This document shows positions 33,701 to 43,244 of a stretch of DNA of 64,000 bases, piece after piece. The notes below the pieces were generated by a model. It saw only the letters and a program-made list of their open reading frames with translations. It was not told where the DNA came from and ran no database searches. The first letter of the stretch is position 1; each line of letters starts with the position of its first letter. Origin of the DNA: Avibacterium volantium_A (GTDB taxonomy: Bacteria > Pseudomonadota > Gammaproteobacteria > Enterobacterales > Pasteurellaceae); assembly GCF_049366555.1 (NCBI RefSeq), contig NZ_JBMMGT010000013.1:1-64000 (forward strand), in the 5' to 3' direction. The translations under genes were made by a program, and so were the position numbers.

Positions 33701-33959
33701 TTTTTACCTGATTAAATTCATTTTCACTTAACGGCGATTTTAATGATTGCCTATTTAAGCGTTCTAAAATACCTTTAAAATTATCCCAAAGTTGTTCTGT
33801 TGTTTTTATGTCAGGAAGATATTCCCAAATTCTTGTTTTTCTAGGAAAATCCAAATAATGGCTTAAGCCTTGCAAATGATCAGCGGTAGTAATGTTTCCC
33901 GTGGAGAGATATTCAATAAGGGATTGTTCAAACTCGGATTCGTATTGATAGTTAGACAT
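30711..33959 (-). CDS. hsdR: Type I restriction endonuclease subunit HsdR
   Basis: A 1082-residue motor-nuclease subunit. The N-terminal nuclease domain shows the PD-(D/E)xK pattern around GLPIIQLELKADAHS (about residue 175). Helicase motifs follow: Walker A HTTGSGKTITS, VFIVDEAHRST (DEAH-type box) and GYTGTPMFDG, then the RecA2 motif LLTGFDAPGLNTLYVD. The C-terminal helical region should contact HsdM. The start at 33959 has AAGGA 8 bases upstream; an alternative ATG at 33965 is too close to it. No frameshift is seen, so restriction is probably active. Confidence 0.95.
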   Translation of the reverse strand: MSNYQYESEFEQSLIEYLSTGNITTADHLQGLSHYLDFPRKTRIWEYLPDIKTTEQLWDNFKGILERLNRQSLKSPLSENEFNQVKTKLAEQTRTPFDAGKFLYGTNGVSQIEIDLDDGRHVFLTVFDQKQVGAGNTVYQIVNQIERPAVIPGKQNRRFDVTLLINGLPIIQLELKADAHSVDESLNQMEQYIKEQQYQGIFSTVQILVGMTPHNARYMANTTADYFNKDFSFAWQKRSDNSIVRSWKDFADSMLSIPMAHQMATNYMILDGTPNKTMLKVMRPYQVYATQAVIEGIKKADFEMGDKKIGYIWHTTGSGKTITSFKTAWLASRLPKVNKVVFVVDRIALTKQTFENYRAYDPDNNDDVGSILDTNNTRDLRKKLKSNANGIIVTSVQKLGKLAKSRDFTAPNKNIVFIVDEAHRSTAGEQFQLIKDKFKHSVWVGYTGTPMFDGKTTKEIFGELLHAYTIKEAIADRNVLGFKVDFKSTVDIRELLKQKYPDWSEEKIDAELEAMRKEEFDEAKFLDNDNKSTITKGEKVERTLTRNFYDESDEHIRLVVADIFKNWRNRSNDFKYNAMFTTHVSGTGASTPLASRYYREFQRVNKERSEKGEFILKVALTYSLNTENSDGMAQTNQALHDAINDYNAIFGTNWGLNTIPEYFDDLSSRLNKTVYDRNYLDLVIVVDQLLTGFDAPGLNTLYVDRILKGAGLVQAYSRTNRIADLQEKPWGQVVNYRWPVQNERLMNEALATYANKDSANKVEEPAPVYGGDDPTPPWLVKPFNQQLEEVKKVVQTLAKCTKNPSGEPFMQLPPSEKAKEEMLGQLREFNAGITKLKQYPAEQIDGHLAGFDYDNPDALIEALGMTPSQYEMLTTVLAGELKHHLAKEKNIPISQIELRMTHIKDIKVDYDYLTELVNQLIAQVQAGETEAAEKTEEKIQQFANGMEDTSYAEQIRRATQAIMAGDYPLNGQAWKKISPSELSNTINAASNITIDRKLLDFRNKWGITDIINNAQIRNLIANHHYGEKDLDDDKKLTNIITEGSKNYTALATDANTQQLTNIKYRTALREAFYQLADGLVQD

Positions 33960-33968
33960 AATCATTCC

Positions 33969-34553
33969 TTAATTCTTGATGTTAGATTTGCATTGTTTTT
34001 GAAAATTATTTAGTAAGTGTGCGGTAAGTTGTGCTTCATTATCTGCTACCCGTTTTTTAAGCATTGTGATACGGCATTGCAGACGATCAACTTGCCCGAT
34101 AGCCTGTTGCACAGACAATGTAGGAAGTGTCGAAAGTTGCAAGTTTTTTAATTGGTTAAGACTATATTTCATTACAATAGATCCTTGCAAACTGGCTGCT
34201 AATTGTCGTTTTATATCAGCATCATTATTCAGTAAATAAACCAAAAAGCCCTTATCAAGTTCTTCCGATGGACACAGACGAGCATAGTTGTGAGAAAACG
34301 CATAGCCAGCACGCGCCTGACAGACTTGCACTGCCGTTCCTGAGATTAAGCTAAAAATGACATCGTCTTCTTGTAGCAGAGTAGGAGTGTCTGGCGTACA
34401 AATTTGCTTGCCCTGCGTAGATTCTGTTCGAGTTTCAAAATCCGCTTGTAGATCTGCTTGATCATATAATAAGTAGCAAGGGCTGCCAGCTTGTTCATTT
34501 AGCCGAGAAAGCGGCGTACCGATTTCAAATCGTACAAGATCTTGTAGTTTCAT
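33969..34553 (-). CDS. Single-TRD HsdS-like protein upstream of hsdR
   Basis: A 194-residue protein resembling one half of a specificity subunit. It has an N-terminal recognition-like domain (MKLQDLVRFEIGTPLSRLNE) and a C-terminal conserved segment LSTLPTLSVQQAIGQVDRLQ, followed by a helix like the HsdS spacer. The start at 34553 follows AAGGA at 5 bases. It ends 9 bases before hsdR and forms a unit with it. It might dimerise into an alternative specificity subunit or help load HsdR. It shares no visible long DNA identity with the active hsdS. Confidence 0.65.
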   Translation of the reverse strand: MKLQDLVRFEIGTPLSRLNEQAGSPCYLLYDQADLQADFETRTESTQGKQICTPDTPTLLQEDDVIFSLISGTAVQVCQARAGYAFSHNYARLCPSEELDKGFLVYLLNNDADIKRQLAASLQGSIVMKYSLNQLKNLQLSTLPTLSVQQAIGQVDRLQCRITMLKKRVADNEAQLTAHLLNNFQKQCKSNIKN

Positions 34554-34756
34554 TTTGTTCCTTATTGAAATTACAAAGTTAATTTGCATTATATGCTTGT
34601 ATGATTCTTCGTCAATATATTTTTTGTTATTTTTAGAAATAACATTTTTGTTTTACAAAAAACACCAAAAAATCCCACCGCACTTTTCCCCCTAACTCTG
34701 CCAAAAATCTGTTAAAATATCCTCACTTCAACGAATGATTAGCTAAGGATACGGTT

Positions 34757-35467
34757 ATCGAAAATTGGCAGCGGGGCTTTGTTTTGCATCGTAGGGCGTA
34801 CAGCGAAACGAGTTTATTGGTGGATTTGTTTACGGAAGAAACGGGGCGTTTGACGGTGATTGCGAAAGGGGCGAGAACAAAGCGTTCAGCGTGGAAAAGC
34901 ATTTTGCAGCCGTTTACGCCGTTGCTTCTGCGTTGGACTGGAAAGGGGGAGCTAAAAACCCTGACTAAAGCCGAAGCGGCATCGCTCACTTTGCCAATGC
35001 AGCCTACGGCGCTTTATAGCGGTTTTTATGTGAATGAGTTGCTGATGCGTTTGCTGGCTGTTGAGACCCCTTATCCTGAGATTTTCCAAGACTATCTAAA
35101 ATGTATTACGGGCTTGGCGAGTGTGTCTGAGTCTGTTGAACCAAGTCTGCGAACCTTTGAATTTCAATTACTTACAGCAATGGGCTATGGCATTGATTTT
35201 TGCCATTGCGCAGGTTCAGGCGAGCCTGTCGATGAAAATATGACCTATCGTTATCGCGAAGAAAAAGGCTTTATTGCTTCTTTAATTAAGGATAATCTCA
35301 CTTTTTATGGCAGAGAACTGTTGGCGTTTGAGCGGCGAGAGTTTCACGATCAGGCGGTGTTGCAAGCGGCGAAACGCTTTATTCGCATTGCTTTGAAGCC
35401 TTATTTAGGCAGTAAGCCTTTGAAAAGTCGAGAATTATTCACCCAACATATTTTGTATCAGAAATAA
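34757..35467 (+). CDS. recO: DNA repair protein RecO (apparent AUC start)
   Basis: A 236-residue RecF-pathway protein that helps RecR load RecA on SSB-coated DNA. The N-terminal OB fold begins IENWQRGFVLHRRAYSETSL, and LVDLFTEETGRLTVIAKGAR is typical. No ATG, GTG or TTG lies at the expected start. AAGGA (34745-34749) is followed 7 bases later by ATC at 34757, which restores the full family length. A TTG at 34784 would remove the first OB strand. The start is therefore most likely AUC, unless a base is miscalled. rlmD follows 3 bases after the stop. Confidence 0.88.
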   Translation: MENWQRGFVLHRRAYSETSLLVDLFTEETGRLTVIAKGARTKRSAWKSILQPFTPLLLRWTGKGELKTLTKAEAASLTLPMQPTALYSGFYVNELLMRLLAVETPYPEIFQDYLKCITGLASVSESVEPSLRTFEFQLLTAMGYGIDFCHCAGSGEPVDENMTYRYREEKGFIASLIKDNLTFYGRELLAFERREFHDQAVLQAAKRFIRIALKPYLGSKPLKSRELFTQHILYQK

Positions 35468-35470
35468 CCT

Positions 35471-36784
35471 ATGGCATTACTTTACTCCCCGAAAAAAGTG
35501 GAAAAAAACCACCGCACTTTTACTGCGCAAGTGCAAGATTTAGATTATCAAGGGCTAGGCGTGGCAAAAATTCAAGGTAAAACGTGGTTTATCGAAAATG
35601 CGCTGCCTGATGAAAAAGTGCAGATTGATGTGTTGGAAGAAAAGCGTCAATATGGCAAAGGGGTAGCGAAAAAATGGCTGCAAACTAGCCCACAGCGTGT
35701 GCAGCCTGCTTGTGCGCATTATGCAAAATGTGGTGGCTGCCAAACTCAGCATATTCCCTTGGCAATGCAGCGGGAAGCTAAAGAGCGCGCCTTATTTCAG
35801 CGTTTAACGAAATTGCAAGCTGAACCTATTACCTTAATGCCCCGAATCGTGGGCAGCCAATGGCATTATCGCCGCCGTTTGCGTTTGAGTATAAATTGGG
35901 ATAAAAAGCAGGGGCTGCGCATTGGTTTTCGGCAAAAAAATTCACAAAATATTGAGCCAGTGCAATCTTGCCTTGTGATTGAAACGGCACTCAATCATTT
36001 GTTGCCAAAAATCACCGCACTTTTGCAAAACTGGTCTAACCCGAAAAATTTAGGCCATATTGAACTGGTGCGAGCGGATAACGGTGTGGCATTATTGCTA
36101 CGTCATCAAAAAAATTTGGCAGAAAACGACCGCACTTTGTTGCTTGAGTTTGCTCGCCAAGAGCGCTTAATGCTGTTCGTGCAAGATGATGTGCAAATCC
36201 AGCAGCTTTATGGCGAAAGCCCTTATTATGAATTGAACAATGGGCAACGGCTGCATTTTGATGTGCGTGATTTTATTCAGATCAATCCGCGACTCAATCA
36301 AGCAATGATTGACACTGCACTAGATTGGCTCGAGTTAAGTGCCCAAGATCAGGTGCTGGATTTATTCTGTGGAATGGGTAATTTCACCTTGCCTATAAGC
36401 CGTCAAGCCAAGCAAGTGGTGGGCGTAGAAGGCGTGGCGGAAATGGTGCAGAAAGCGACACAAAATGCGGAACGAAATGGCTGTAAAAATGTCCAATTTT
36501 ATCAAGGTGATCTGGCACAATCTTTTGCTGAACAACAATGGGCAAGCCAAGCATTTAGCAAGATTTTGCTCGATCCCCCACGCACGGGCGCAGCATTTGC
36601 AATGCCGTTTTTGTGTCAGTTACAGGCAGAAAAAGTGTTGTATGTGTCTTGTAATCCCGCAACGCTCGTGCGCGATGCACAAATGTTGTTGCAAGCAGGC
36701 TATCAATTAACCCAAGTGGCAATGATCGATATGTTCCCAAATACGGGGCATTTGGAGAGCATTACTCTCTTTGAACGGAAATAA
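35471..36784 (+). CDS. rlmD: 23S rRNA m5U1939 methyltransferase RlmD
   Basis: A 437-residue iron-sulfur methyltransferase acting on U1939 of 23S rRNA. An N-terminal TRAM domain (about 8-65) precedes the [4Fe-4S] cysteines in CAHYAKCGGCQTQHI. The SAM motif DLFCGMGNFTLPIS, ILLDPPRTGAA and the catalytic cysteine in LYVSCNPATLVRD are present. It directly follows recO and precedes relA by 16 bases. In E. coli rlmD also lies next to relA. Three uptake cores lie inside. Confidence 0.96.
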   Translation: MALLYSPKKVEKNHRTFTAQVQDLDYQGLGVAKIQGKTWFIENALPDEKVQIDVLEEKRQYGKGVAKKWLQTSPQRVQPACAHYAKCGGCQTQHIPLAMQREAKERALFQRLTKLQAEPITLMPRIVGSQWHYRRRLRLSINWDKKQGLRIGFRQKNSQNIEPVQSCLVIETALNHLLPKITALLQNWSNPKNLGHIELVRADNGVALLLRHQKNLAENDRTLLLEFARQERLMLFVQDDVQIQQLYGESPYYELNNGQRLHFDVRDFIQINPRLNQAMIDTALDWLELSAQDQVLDLFCGMGNFTLPISRQAKQVVGVEGVAEMVQKATQNAERNGCKNVQFYQGDLAQSFAEQQWASQAFSKILLDPPRTGAAFAMPFLCQLQAEKVLYVSCNPATLVRDAQMLLQAGYQLTQVAMIDMFPNTGHLESITLFERK

Positions 36785-36800
36785 TAAATAGGAAGGCGTT

Positions 36801-39032
36801 ATGGTTGCTGTTCGAGGTTCACACCTACTTAACCCGAAAGATTTTGTGATTGAACAATGGAGCGAAAGCTTAGGGCTTTCTTCCGAGCTGGCAGAGAAGT
36901 TGGTGCTGGCTTGGCATTATTCGCAAGATAAAATCCAGCAGCACCAAAACACGGTGGAAAATCCGCAGCTGCACTGTTCGCTATTTTCAGGGGTGGAAAT
37001 GGTGGAAATTTTGCACAGCCTGAATATGGATAGCGAAAGCCTGATCACGGCAATGATTTATCCTGTGGTGAGCCATAATATCGTTGCGCTGGAGCAAATT
37101 AGCGAAGATTTTGGCACAGCGATTAGCAAGCTGGTGAAAGGCGTGCTGGAAATGGATAACATTCGCCAGTTAAACGCGAGTCATTCTGCCAATTCCCTGC
37201 AAGTGGATAATGTGCGCCGTATGCTGTTGGCGATGGTGGACGATTTCCGTTGCGTGATTATCAAACTGGCTGAACGCATTGCCTTTTTGCGTGATGCGGA
37301 AAATTGCTGCTCGGAAGAAGAGAAAGTGCTGGCAGCAAAAGAATGTGCCAATATTTATGCGCCCCTTGCCAATCGTTTAGGCATTGGGCAACTGAAATGG
37401 GAGTTGGAAGATTATTGCTTCCGCTATTTGCACCCTGAACAGTATCGAATGATCGCCAAGTTGCTGAAAGAACGCCGTTTAGATCGTGAGCAATATATTG
37501 CGGATTTTGTGGCAGATCTGACCCGCTATTTACAAGAAAATATCGATCAAGTGGAAGTGTATGGTCGCCCGAAACATATTTATAGCATTTGGCGAAAAAT
37601 GCAGAAAAAACACTTAGAATTTAGTGATTTATATGATGTTCGCGCGGTGCGAGTGATCGTCCAAAAGCTGCAAGATTGTTATTCTGCCCTTGGCATTGTG
37701 CATACCCACTTTAAACATTTGCCGAAAGAATTTGATGATTATGTGGCAAACCCGAAACCGAACGGTTATCAATCCATTCATACCGTGGTGTTGGGCAAAG
37801 GCGGCAAGCCCGTGGAAGTGCAAATTCGCACCCAACAAATGCACGATGATGCTGAGCTTGGCGTGGCGGCACACTGGAAATATAAAGAGGGCGTAACAGG
37901 GCGTTCTGCCTATGAAGATAAAATTGCGTGGTTGCGTAAATTATTAGCGTGGCAAGATGATATTACCGATTCTGGCGAAGTGATTGCCGAGTTACGCAGC
38001 CAAGTGTTTGATGATCGGGTTTATGTGTTTACCCCAAAAGGTGAAGTGATCGACCTGCCAACTGGCTCAACGCCGTTGGATTTTGCTTATGCCATTCATA
38101 GTGAGATCGGGCATCGTTGCATTGGCGCGAAAGTGGGTGGACGCATTGTCCCCTTTACTTATCAGCTGCAAATGGGCGATCAAATTGAAATCATCACGCA
38201 AAAAACGCCAAACCCAAGCCGAGATTGGCTTAATCCGAATTTAGGCTTCACCAACACCAGCAAATCGCGTGCCAAAATTGCGGCGTGGTTTAAGAAATTA
38301 GATCGCGATAAAAATATTCCAGCAGGTAAAGAGCTGTTGGAAAATGAAATTGCACGTTTAGGCATTGCGCTCAAGCAAGTGGAGCAGTATGCCTTGCCGC
38401 GTTACAATCTGAAAAATTTAGAAGATTTGTATGCAGGCATTGGCGGCGGCGATATTCGCCTTAATCAGCTGATTAACTTTTTGCAAAGCAAACTGATTAA
38501 AACCACGCCACAAGAAACCGATGAACAGATTTTACGCCACGTTGCACAGAAAAGTGCGGTGAATTCTGCGCAAAAAAATGAGTCAAAAGGCTATGTGATC
38601 GTAGAAGGCGTGGGCAACTTAATGCACCACATCGCGCGCTGTTGCCAGCCAATTCCCGGTGATGACATTGTGGGCTACATCACAATGGGGCGTGGCATTT
38701 CTATTCACCGCAGTGATTGCGAACAGTTTTTAGAATTGCAAGCCAGCCACCCAGAACGCGTGGTGGAATCCGTTTGGGGCGAGAGCTATGCCAGCGGTTT
38801 CCGCATTAGTATTCGTATTATCGCCAGTGATCGCCACGGCTTGTTGCGTGATATTACCACGGTGTTGGCTAATGAAAAGATCAGCGTGCTAGGCGTGTCT
38901 AGCCGTACGGATACGAAAAAACAAATCGCCACGATGGATATGGAAATTGAGCTAAACAACGTGCAAATGCTGAGTAAAATCCTCGCTCGTTTAGCAAAAT
39001 TAGATGATGTGATCGAAGCAAAACGTTTATAA
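36801..39032 (+). CDS. relA: GTP pyrophosphokinase RelA
   Basis: A 743-residue ribosome-linked (p)ppGpp synthetase. The N-terminal pseudo-hydrolase domain carries MIYPVV where active hydrolases have the HD..ED metal ligands, so it is RelA rather than SpoT. The synthetase domain shows YDVRAVRVIV, NPKPNGYQSIHTVVLGKGGK and VEVQIRTQQMHDDAELGVAA. TGS (FTPKGEVIDLPTGSTPLDFA), the zinc-finger-like CC region (HHIARCCQPIPGDDIVG) and a C-terminal ACT domain follow. AGGAAGG precedes the ATG. Full length; the stringent response should work. Confidence 0.97.
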   Translation: MVAVRGSHLLNPKDFVIEQWSESLGLSSELAEKLVLAWHYSQDKIQQHQNTVENPQLHCSLFSGVEMVEILHSLNMDSESLITAMIYPVVSHNIVALEQISEDFGTAISKLVKGVLEMDNIRQLNASHSANSLQVDNVRRMLLAMVDDFRCVIIKLAERIAFLRDAENCCSEEEKVLAAKECANIYAPLANRLGIGQLKWELEDYCFRYLHPEQYRMIAKLLKERRLDREQYIADFVADLTRYLQENIDQVEVYGRPKHIYSIWRKMQKKHLEFSDLYDVRAVRVIVQKLQDCYSALGIVHTHFKHLPKEFDDYVANPKPNGYQSIHTVVLGKGGKPVEVQIRTQQMHDDAELGVAAHWKYKEGVTGRSAYEDKIAWLRKLLAWQDDITDSGEVIAELRSQVFDDRVYVFTPKGEVIDLPTGSTPLDFAYAIHSEIGHRCIGAKVGGRIVPFTYQLQMGDQIEIITQKTPNPSRDWLNPNLGFTNTSKSRAKIAAWFKKLDRDKNIPAGKELLENEIARLGIALKQVEQYALPRYNLKNLEDLYAGIGGGDIRLNQLINFLQSKLIKTTPQETDEQILRHVAQKSAVNSAQKNESKGYVIVEGVGNLMHHIARCCQPIPGDDIVGYITMGRGISIHRSDCEQFLELQASHPERVVESVWGESYASGFRISIRIIASDRHGLLRDITTVLANEKISVLGVSSRTDTKKQIATMDMEIELNNVQMLSKILARLAKLDDVIEAKRL

Positions 39033-39141
39033 GAAAAGCGGTTATAAGCAAAAATAAGTGCGGTGGTTTTTCGTGTAATTTTGTTGCGATTAAAGCGAAA
39101 AATTGAGTTATCCCATTCAATAAGTTAATAAGGAAAGAAAA

Positions 39142-39498
39142 TTGGAAAAAACAACGGGCTTGACCCATTTAATCAAATCCACAGGCTATTCAATGCAAGG
39201 CTTAAAAAGTGCTTTCAAAAACGAAACTGCCTTTCGCCACGAAGTATTTTGTGCGTGCATTTTAATCCCTTTGGCGTTTTTCTTGGCTGACGACAAAATC
39301 GAATTGATCTTGATGATTGGTTCAGTGTTGTTAGTGTTAGCGGTAGAGTTGCTCAATAGCGCAGTTGAAGCCGTAGTGGATCGCATTGGCACGGAACATC
39401 ACGAGCTTTCAGGACGCGCCAAAGATCAAGGCTCAGCCGCCGTGTTTGTAACGTTGATTATCGTTGCGCTAACCTGGGGTGCTATCCTTTTTTTCTAA
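39142..39498 (+). CDS. dgkA: Diacylglycerol kinase DgkA
   Basis: A 118-residue trimeric inner-membrane kinase that recycles diacylglycerol from membrane-derived glucan synthesis. Three hydrophobic segments are visible (VFCACILIPLAFFLAD, LILMIGSVLLVLAVELLNSA, FVTLIIVALTWGAILFF), along with the catalytic ELLNSAVEAVVDRIG region. The start codon is TTG, preceded by AAGGAAAG at good spacing; the protein then aligns from its usual N terminus. It lies 109 bases after relA, with an uptake core between them. Confidence 0.94.
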   Translation: MEKTTGLTHLIKSTGYSMQGLKSAFKNETAFRHEVFCACILIPLAFFLADDKIELILMIGSVLLVLAVELLNSAVEAVVDRIGTEHHELSGRAKDQGSAAVFVTLIIVALTWGAILFF

Positions 39499-39623
39499 CA
39501 GAAAATAAAAGTGCGGTGCAAAAATTTTGAGTTTTTCTGTGAGATCGCAATCCTGATCAATTTTATTTTGCATTTTGCGTATTGTGTTTTGTGATTTAGC
39601 TGATAGGAAAAATTCGATGAAAT

Positions 39624-39655
39624 AAAAAAGCGCTGAGTTTCTCAGCGCCTTTATA
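39624..39655 (-). terminator. fba terminator
   Basis: GCGCTGAG (39630-39637) and CTCAGCGC (39641-39648) form a perfect stem with a TTT loop. On the minus strand it is followed by a T run, just past the fba stop codon. Confidence 0.85.
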
Positions 39656-39677
39656 TTCCAAACTATGTCTTTAATAA

Positions 39678-40757
<1,080 letters not shown>

Positions 40758-40794
40758 TTTTCTGTTTCCTATTTAGTGAATAGTGGTTTTTAAT

Positions 40795-40830
40795 ATGAAA
40801 AGGGCGTACTGCATTCGCCACGCCCTAAAA
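40795..40830 (-). terminator. Hairpin between pgk and fba
   Basis: AGGGCGT (40801-40807) and ACGCCCT (40820-40826) pair. On the minus strand the stem is followed by TTTTC. It may partly terminate pgk transcripts or stabilise mRNA ends; fba probably also has its own promoter. Confidence 0.6.
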
Positions 40831-40838
40831 TCAATGAA

Positions 40839-42008
40839 TTAGTTTTTTGCACGTTTTTCTAAGATTTCAACGGCTGGTAATACTTTGCCTTCTACGAATT
40901 CTAAGAACGCACCGCCACCAGTTGAAATGTAAGAAATTTTATCTTTGATGCCGAAAAGATCGATCGCTGCAAGGGTATCACCGCCGCCTGCAATAGAGAA
41001 CGCCCCGTTTTCTGTTGCTTCTACAATGGCATCAGCCACGACTTTTGTCCCGTTACGGAAATTCGGGAATTCAAACACGCCCACTGGTCCATTCCAAAGG
41101 ATAGTTTTTGCGCTTCTAATGATTTTCGCTAATTCTTCTGCGGATTTTTCGCCAATATCGAAGATAGATTCATCTGCTTTAATGTCATCAACAGATTTTT
41201 CAATCGCTGGCGCAGTTTCAGAGAATTCTAAGCCTACGCGCACATCTGTTGGCACTGGGATTTGTGTTGCTTTTGCTAAGCGTTGTGCTTCAGGGATTAA
41301 ATCTGCTTCGTATAAAGATTTACCCACATCTTTGCCTTCTGCAGCGATAAAGGTGTTGGCGATACCGCCACCTACGATCAACTGATCTGCTACTCTAGAA
41401 AGGGAATCTAACACGGTTAATTTGGTTGATACTTTTGAACCACCCACAATGGCTAACATTGGACGTTGTGGCTCTTTTAAGGCTTTGCCTAAGGCATCTA
41501 ATTCCGCCGCTAATAATGGGCCTGCACAGGCGATTGGTGCAAATTCTGCCACACCATAGGTTGAGGCTTGCGCGCGGTGTGCCGTACCGAATGCGTCCAT
41601 TACGAAAACATCACAAAGTGCGGCGTATTTTTTACCTAATTCTGGATCATTTTTCTTTTCGCCTTTATTGATACGCACGTTTTCAAGTACAACGATTTCA
41701 CCGTCATTCACTTCTACGCCGTCTAAATAATCACGCGCTAAACGCACGTTAAAACCTGCGTCTTTTAAATAATCAACCACAGGTTGGAGGGAATCTTCAG
41801 GTTTAAATTCGCCTTCGGTTGGGCGACCTAAGTGAGAGGTAACCATCACTTTCGCGCCTTTTTCAAGGGCGAGTTTTAAGGTTGGAATGGTTGCTTGAAT
41901 ACGCGCATCAGACGTTACTTTGCCGTCTTTTACTGGCACATTCAGGTCTGCACGAATAAATACGCGTTTGCCTGCTAAATCTAGGTCGGTCATTTTAATT
42001 ACTGACAT
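40839..42008 (-). CDS. pgk: Phosphoglycerate kinase
   Basis: A 389-residue glycolytic kinase that makes ATP from 1,3-bisphosphoglycerate. Substrate-binding FIRADLNVPVKDGKVT and TSHLGRPTEG, the hinge GGSKVSTKLTVLDSL, and the nucleotide-binding ILWNGPVGVFEF and SIAGGGDTLAAI are visible. Length matches E. coli. AGAGGGTAAATT precedes the ATG. It forms a glycolytic pair with fba. Confidence 0.97.
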   Translation of the reverse strand: MSVIKMTDLDLAGKRVFIRADLNVPVKDGKVTSDARIQATIPTLKLALEKGAKVMVTSHLGRPTEGEFKPEDSLQPVVDYLKDAGFNVRLARDYLDGVEVNDGEIVVLENVRINKGEKKNDPELGKKYAALCDVFVMDAFGTAHRAQASTYGVAEFAPIACAGPLLAAELDALGKALKEPQRPMLAIVGGSKVSTKLTVLDSLSRVADQLIVGGGIANTFIAAEGKDVGKSLYEADLIPEAQRLAKATQIPVPTDVRVGLEFSETAPAIEKSVDDIKADESIFDIGEKSAEELAKIIRSAKTILWNGPVGVFEFPNFRNGTKVVADAIVEATENGAFSIAGGGDTLAAIDLFGIKDKISYISTGGGAFLEFVEGKVLPAVEILEKRAKN

Positions 42009-42166
42009 AATTTACCCTCTTTATATAGTTTAAAAATAAATAGAACTGCTCGCATTATACCTAGTTCAAGCTAGATTGTAACTGCTTTAGATCAAATTAT
42101 CCGCTGGATTTTTTTAATTCTCAGAAATAATAGATCTTTTAATACTTCAAATCGAGCCAAATTCCT

Positions 42167-42907
42167 CTAGCGCGGACAATCCATCACTTGCCACTGCAAA
42201 TCATAGCAAATAAATAATTCATTATGGCTTGCGCCCAAATACGCCCCTTTCAGCTGCGGGTTATGTTTTTTTAACCAGGCAAACAATTCTTTACGCGGTA
42301 AATTGCGATCAGGTAAATTCAAAGTGCGGTATAAATTTTGCTGTTTTTCAAAATAAGCGTTGGCATTTTTGAAAGCGCAAGCGCCGTGCTTTTCCCATTC
42401 CCCTTGTAATAAATTCGCACTCGGGCTATCTGCTAGATAAGGTTTAATCACCGCAGGATCGACCATCGGCAAATCGCCCTGACAAAAACGCGGATGATCG
42501 CTGACCGAACGCGCATTGGCATTTTGCGGCCATAAGCCGTGGATCACCCAGCCATATTGTTGCGTGCCACATTGGCTCATTAAAGATTGCGGCAAGTTGC
42601 CGTTGTAACGTTCTTTTTGCGCTTGGCAAAATCCCGGCGACCAAGACAACGCGAGCATATAATAATCCACAGGTGCGCTTTTATTTTGCCCAATGGCGTC
42701 ATCGCGCATAATGTAATCATAATTCTCGCCAAGCGGTGCTGGTGTATTTTGTTGCGTTGGTGTCTTTGCTTGATTTTGCTGAGATTGCGCCGTAGCTTCA
42801 GGTTGGTGTGTTTTTTCGCTAGGCTGAAAATAATTCCAAATCAATGCAATGCCTGCAATGATTAATGTGCCTAAAAAAGAAAGTCCTTTGTTGTTTTTCT
42901 TGCTCAT
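42167..42907 (-). CDS. RNase T2-family ribonuclease, membrane-anchored or exported
   Basis: A 246-residue protein. A hydrophobic N-terminal segment (FLGTLIIAGIALIWNYF, residues about 11-27) and a Gln/Thr-rich linker lead to an RNase T2 domain. Both catalytic motifs are present: WVIHGLWPQ (CAS I) and EWEKHGAC (CAS II), with several paired cysteines. It corresponds to periplasmic RNase I of enteric bacteria, which degrades RNA non-specifically. Here the N terminus looks more like an uncleaved anchor than a classic signal peptide. It is monocistronic and divergent from the ferredoxin gene. Confidence 0.88.
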   Translation of the reverse strand: MSKKNNKGLSFLGTLIIAGIALIWNYFQPSEKTHQPEATAQSQQNQAKTPTQQNTPAPLGENYDYIMRDDAIGQNKSAPVDYYMLALSWSPGFCQAQKERYNGNLPQSLMSQCGTQQYGWVIHGLWPQNANARSVSDHPRFCQGDLPMVDPAVIKPYLADSPSANLLQGEWEKHGACAFKNANAYFEKQQNLYRTLNLPDRNLPRKELFAWLKKHNPQLKGAYLGASHNELFICYDLQWQVMDCPR

Positions 42908-42979
42908 TTTGTTTTGCCTATTTAATTTTCCTTGCCGATTCTTTATAATCTCGCCCTTTCAATGATTTTAGGGGAAATT

Positions 42980-43240
42980 ATGGCACTTTTAATTACAGAT
43001 AAATGCACAAATTGCGATATGTGCTTGCCAGAATGCCCGAATGATGCCATTTCCGTGGGCGATGACATTTATGTGATCGATCCCAATCTTTGTACAGAAT
43101 GTGTGGGGCATTATGATACCCCAACTTGCCAAAAAGTTTGCCCGATCACCAACTGCATTAAGCCCGATCCCGAGCATCAAGAAAGCGAAGCCCAATTGTG
43201 GGAACGCTTTGTGTTAATTCATCATTCTGATCAGTTATAG
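42980..43240 (+). CDS. yfhL: YfhL-family 4Fe-4S ferredoxin
   Basis: An 86-residue ferredoxin with two cluster-binding motifs: CTNCDMCLPECPNDAI near the start, and CTECVGHYDTPTCQKVCP with the insertion between cysteines typical of the YfhL/Allochromatium-type ferredoxins. The start at 42980 is chosen because AGGGGA lies just upstream and homologues begin MALLIT; a longer frame from 42932 would run into the promoter region. The electron partner is unknown. Confidence 0.92.
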   Translation: MALLITDKCTNCDMCLPECPNDAISVGDDIYVIDPNLCTECVGHYDTPTCQKVCPITNCIKPDPEHQESEAQLWERFVLIHHSDQL

Positions 43241-43244
43241 CCAT

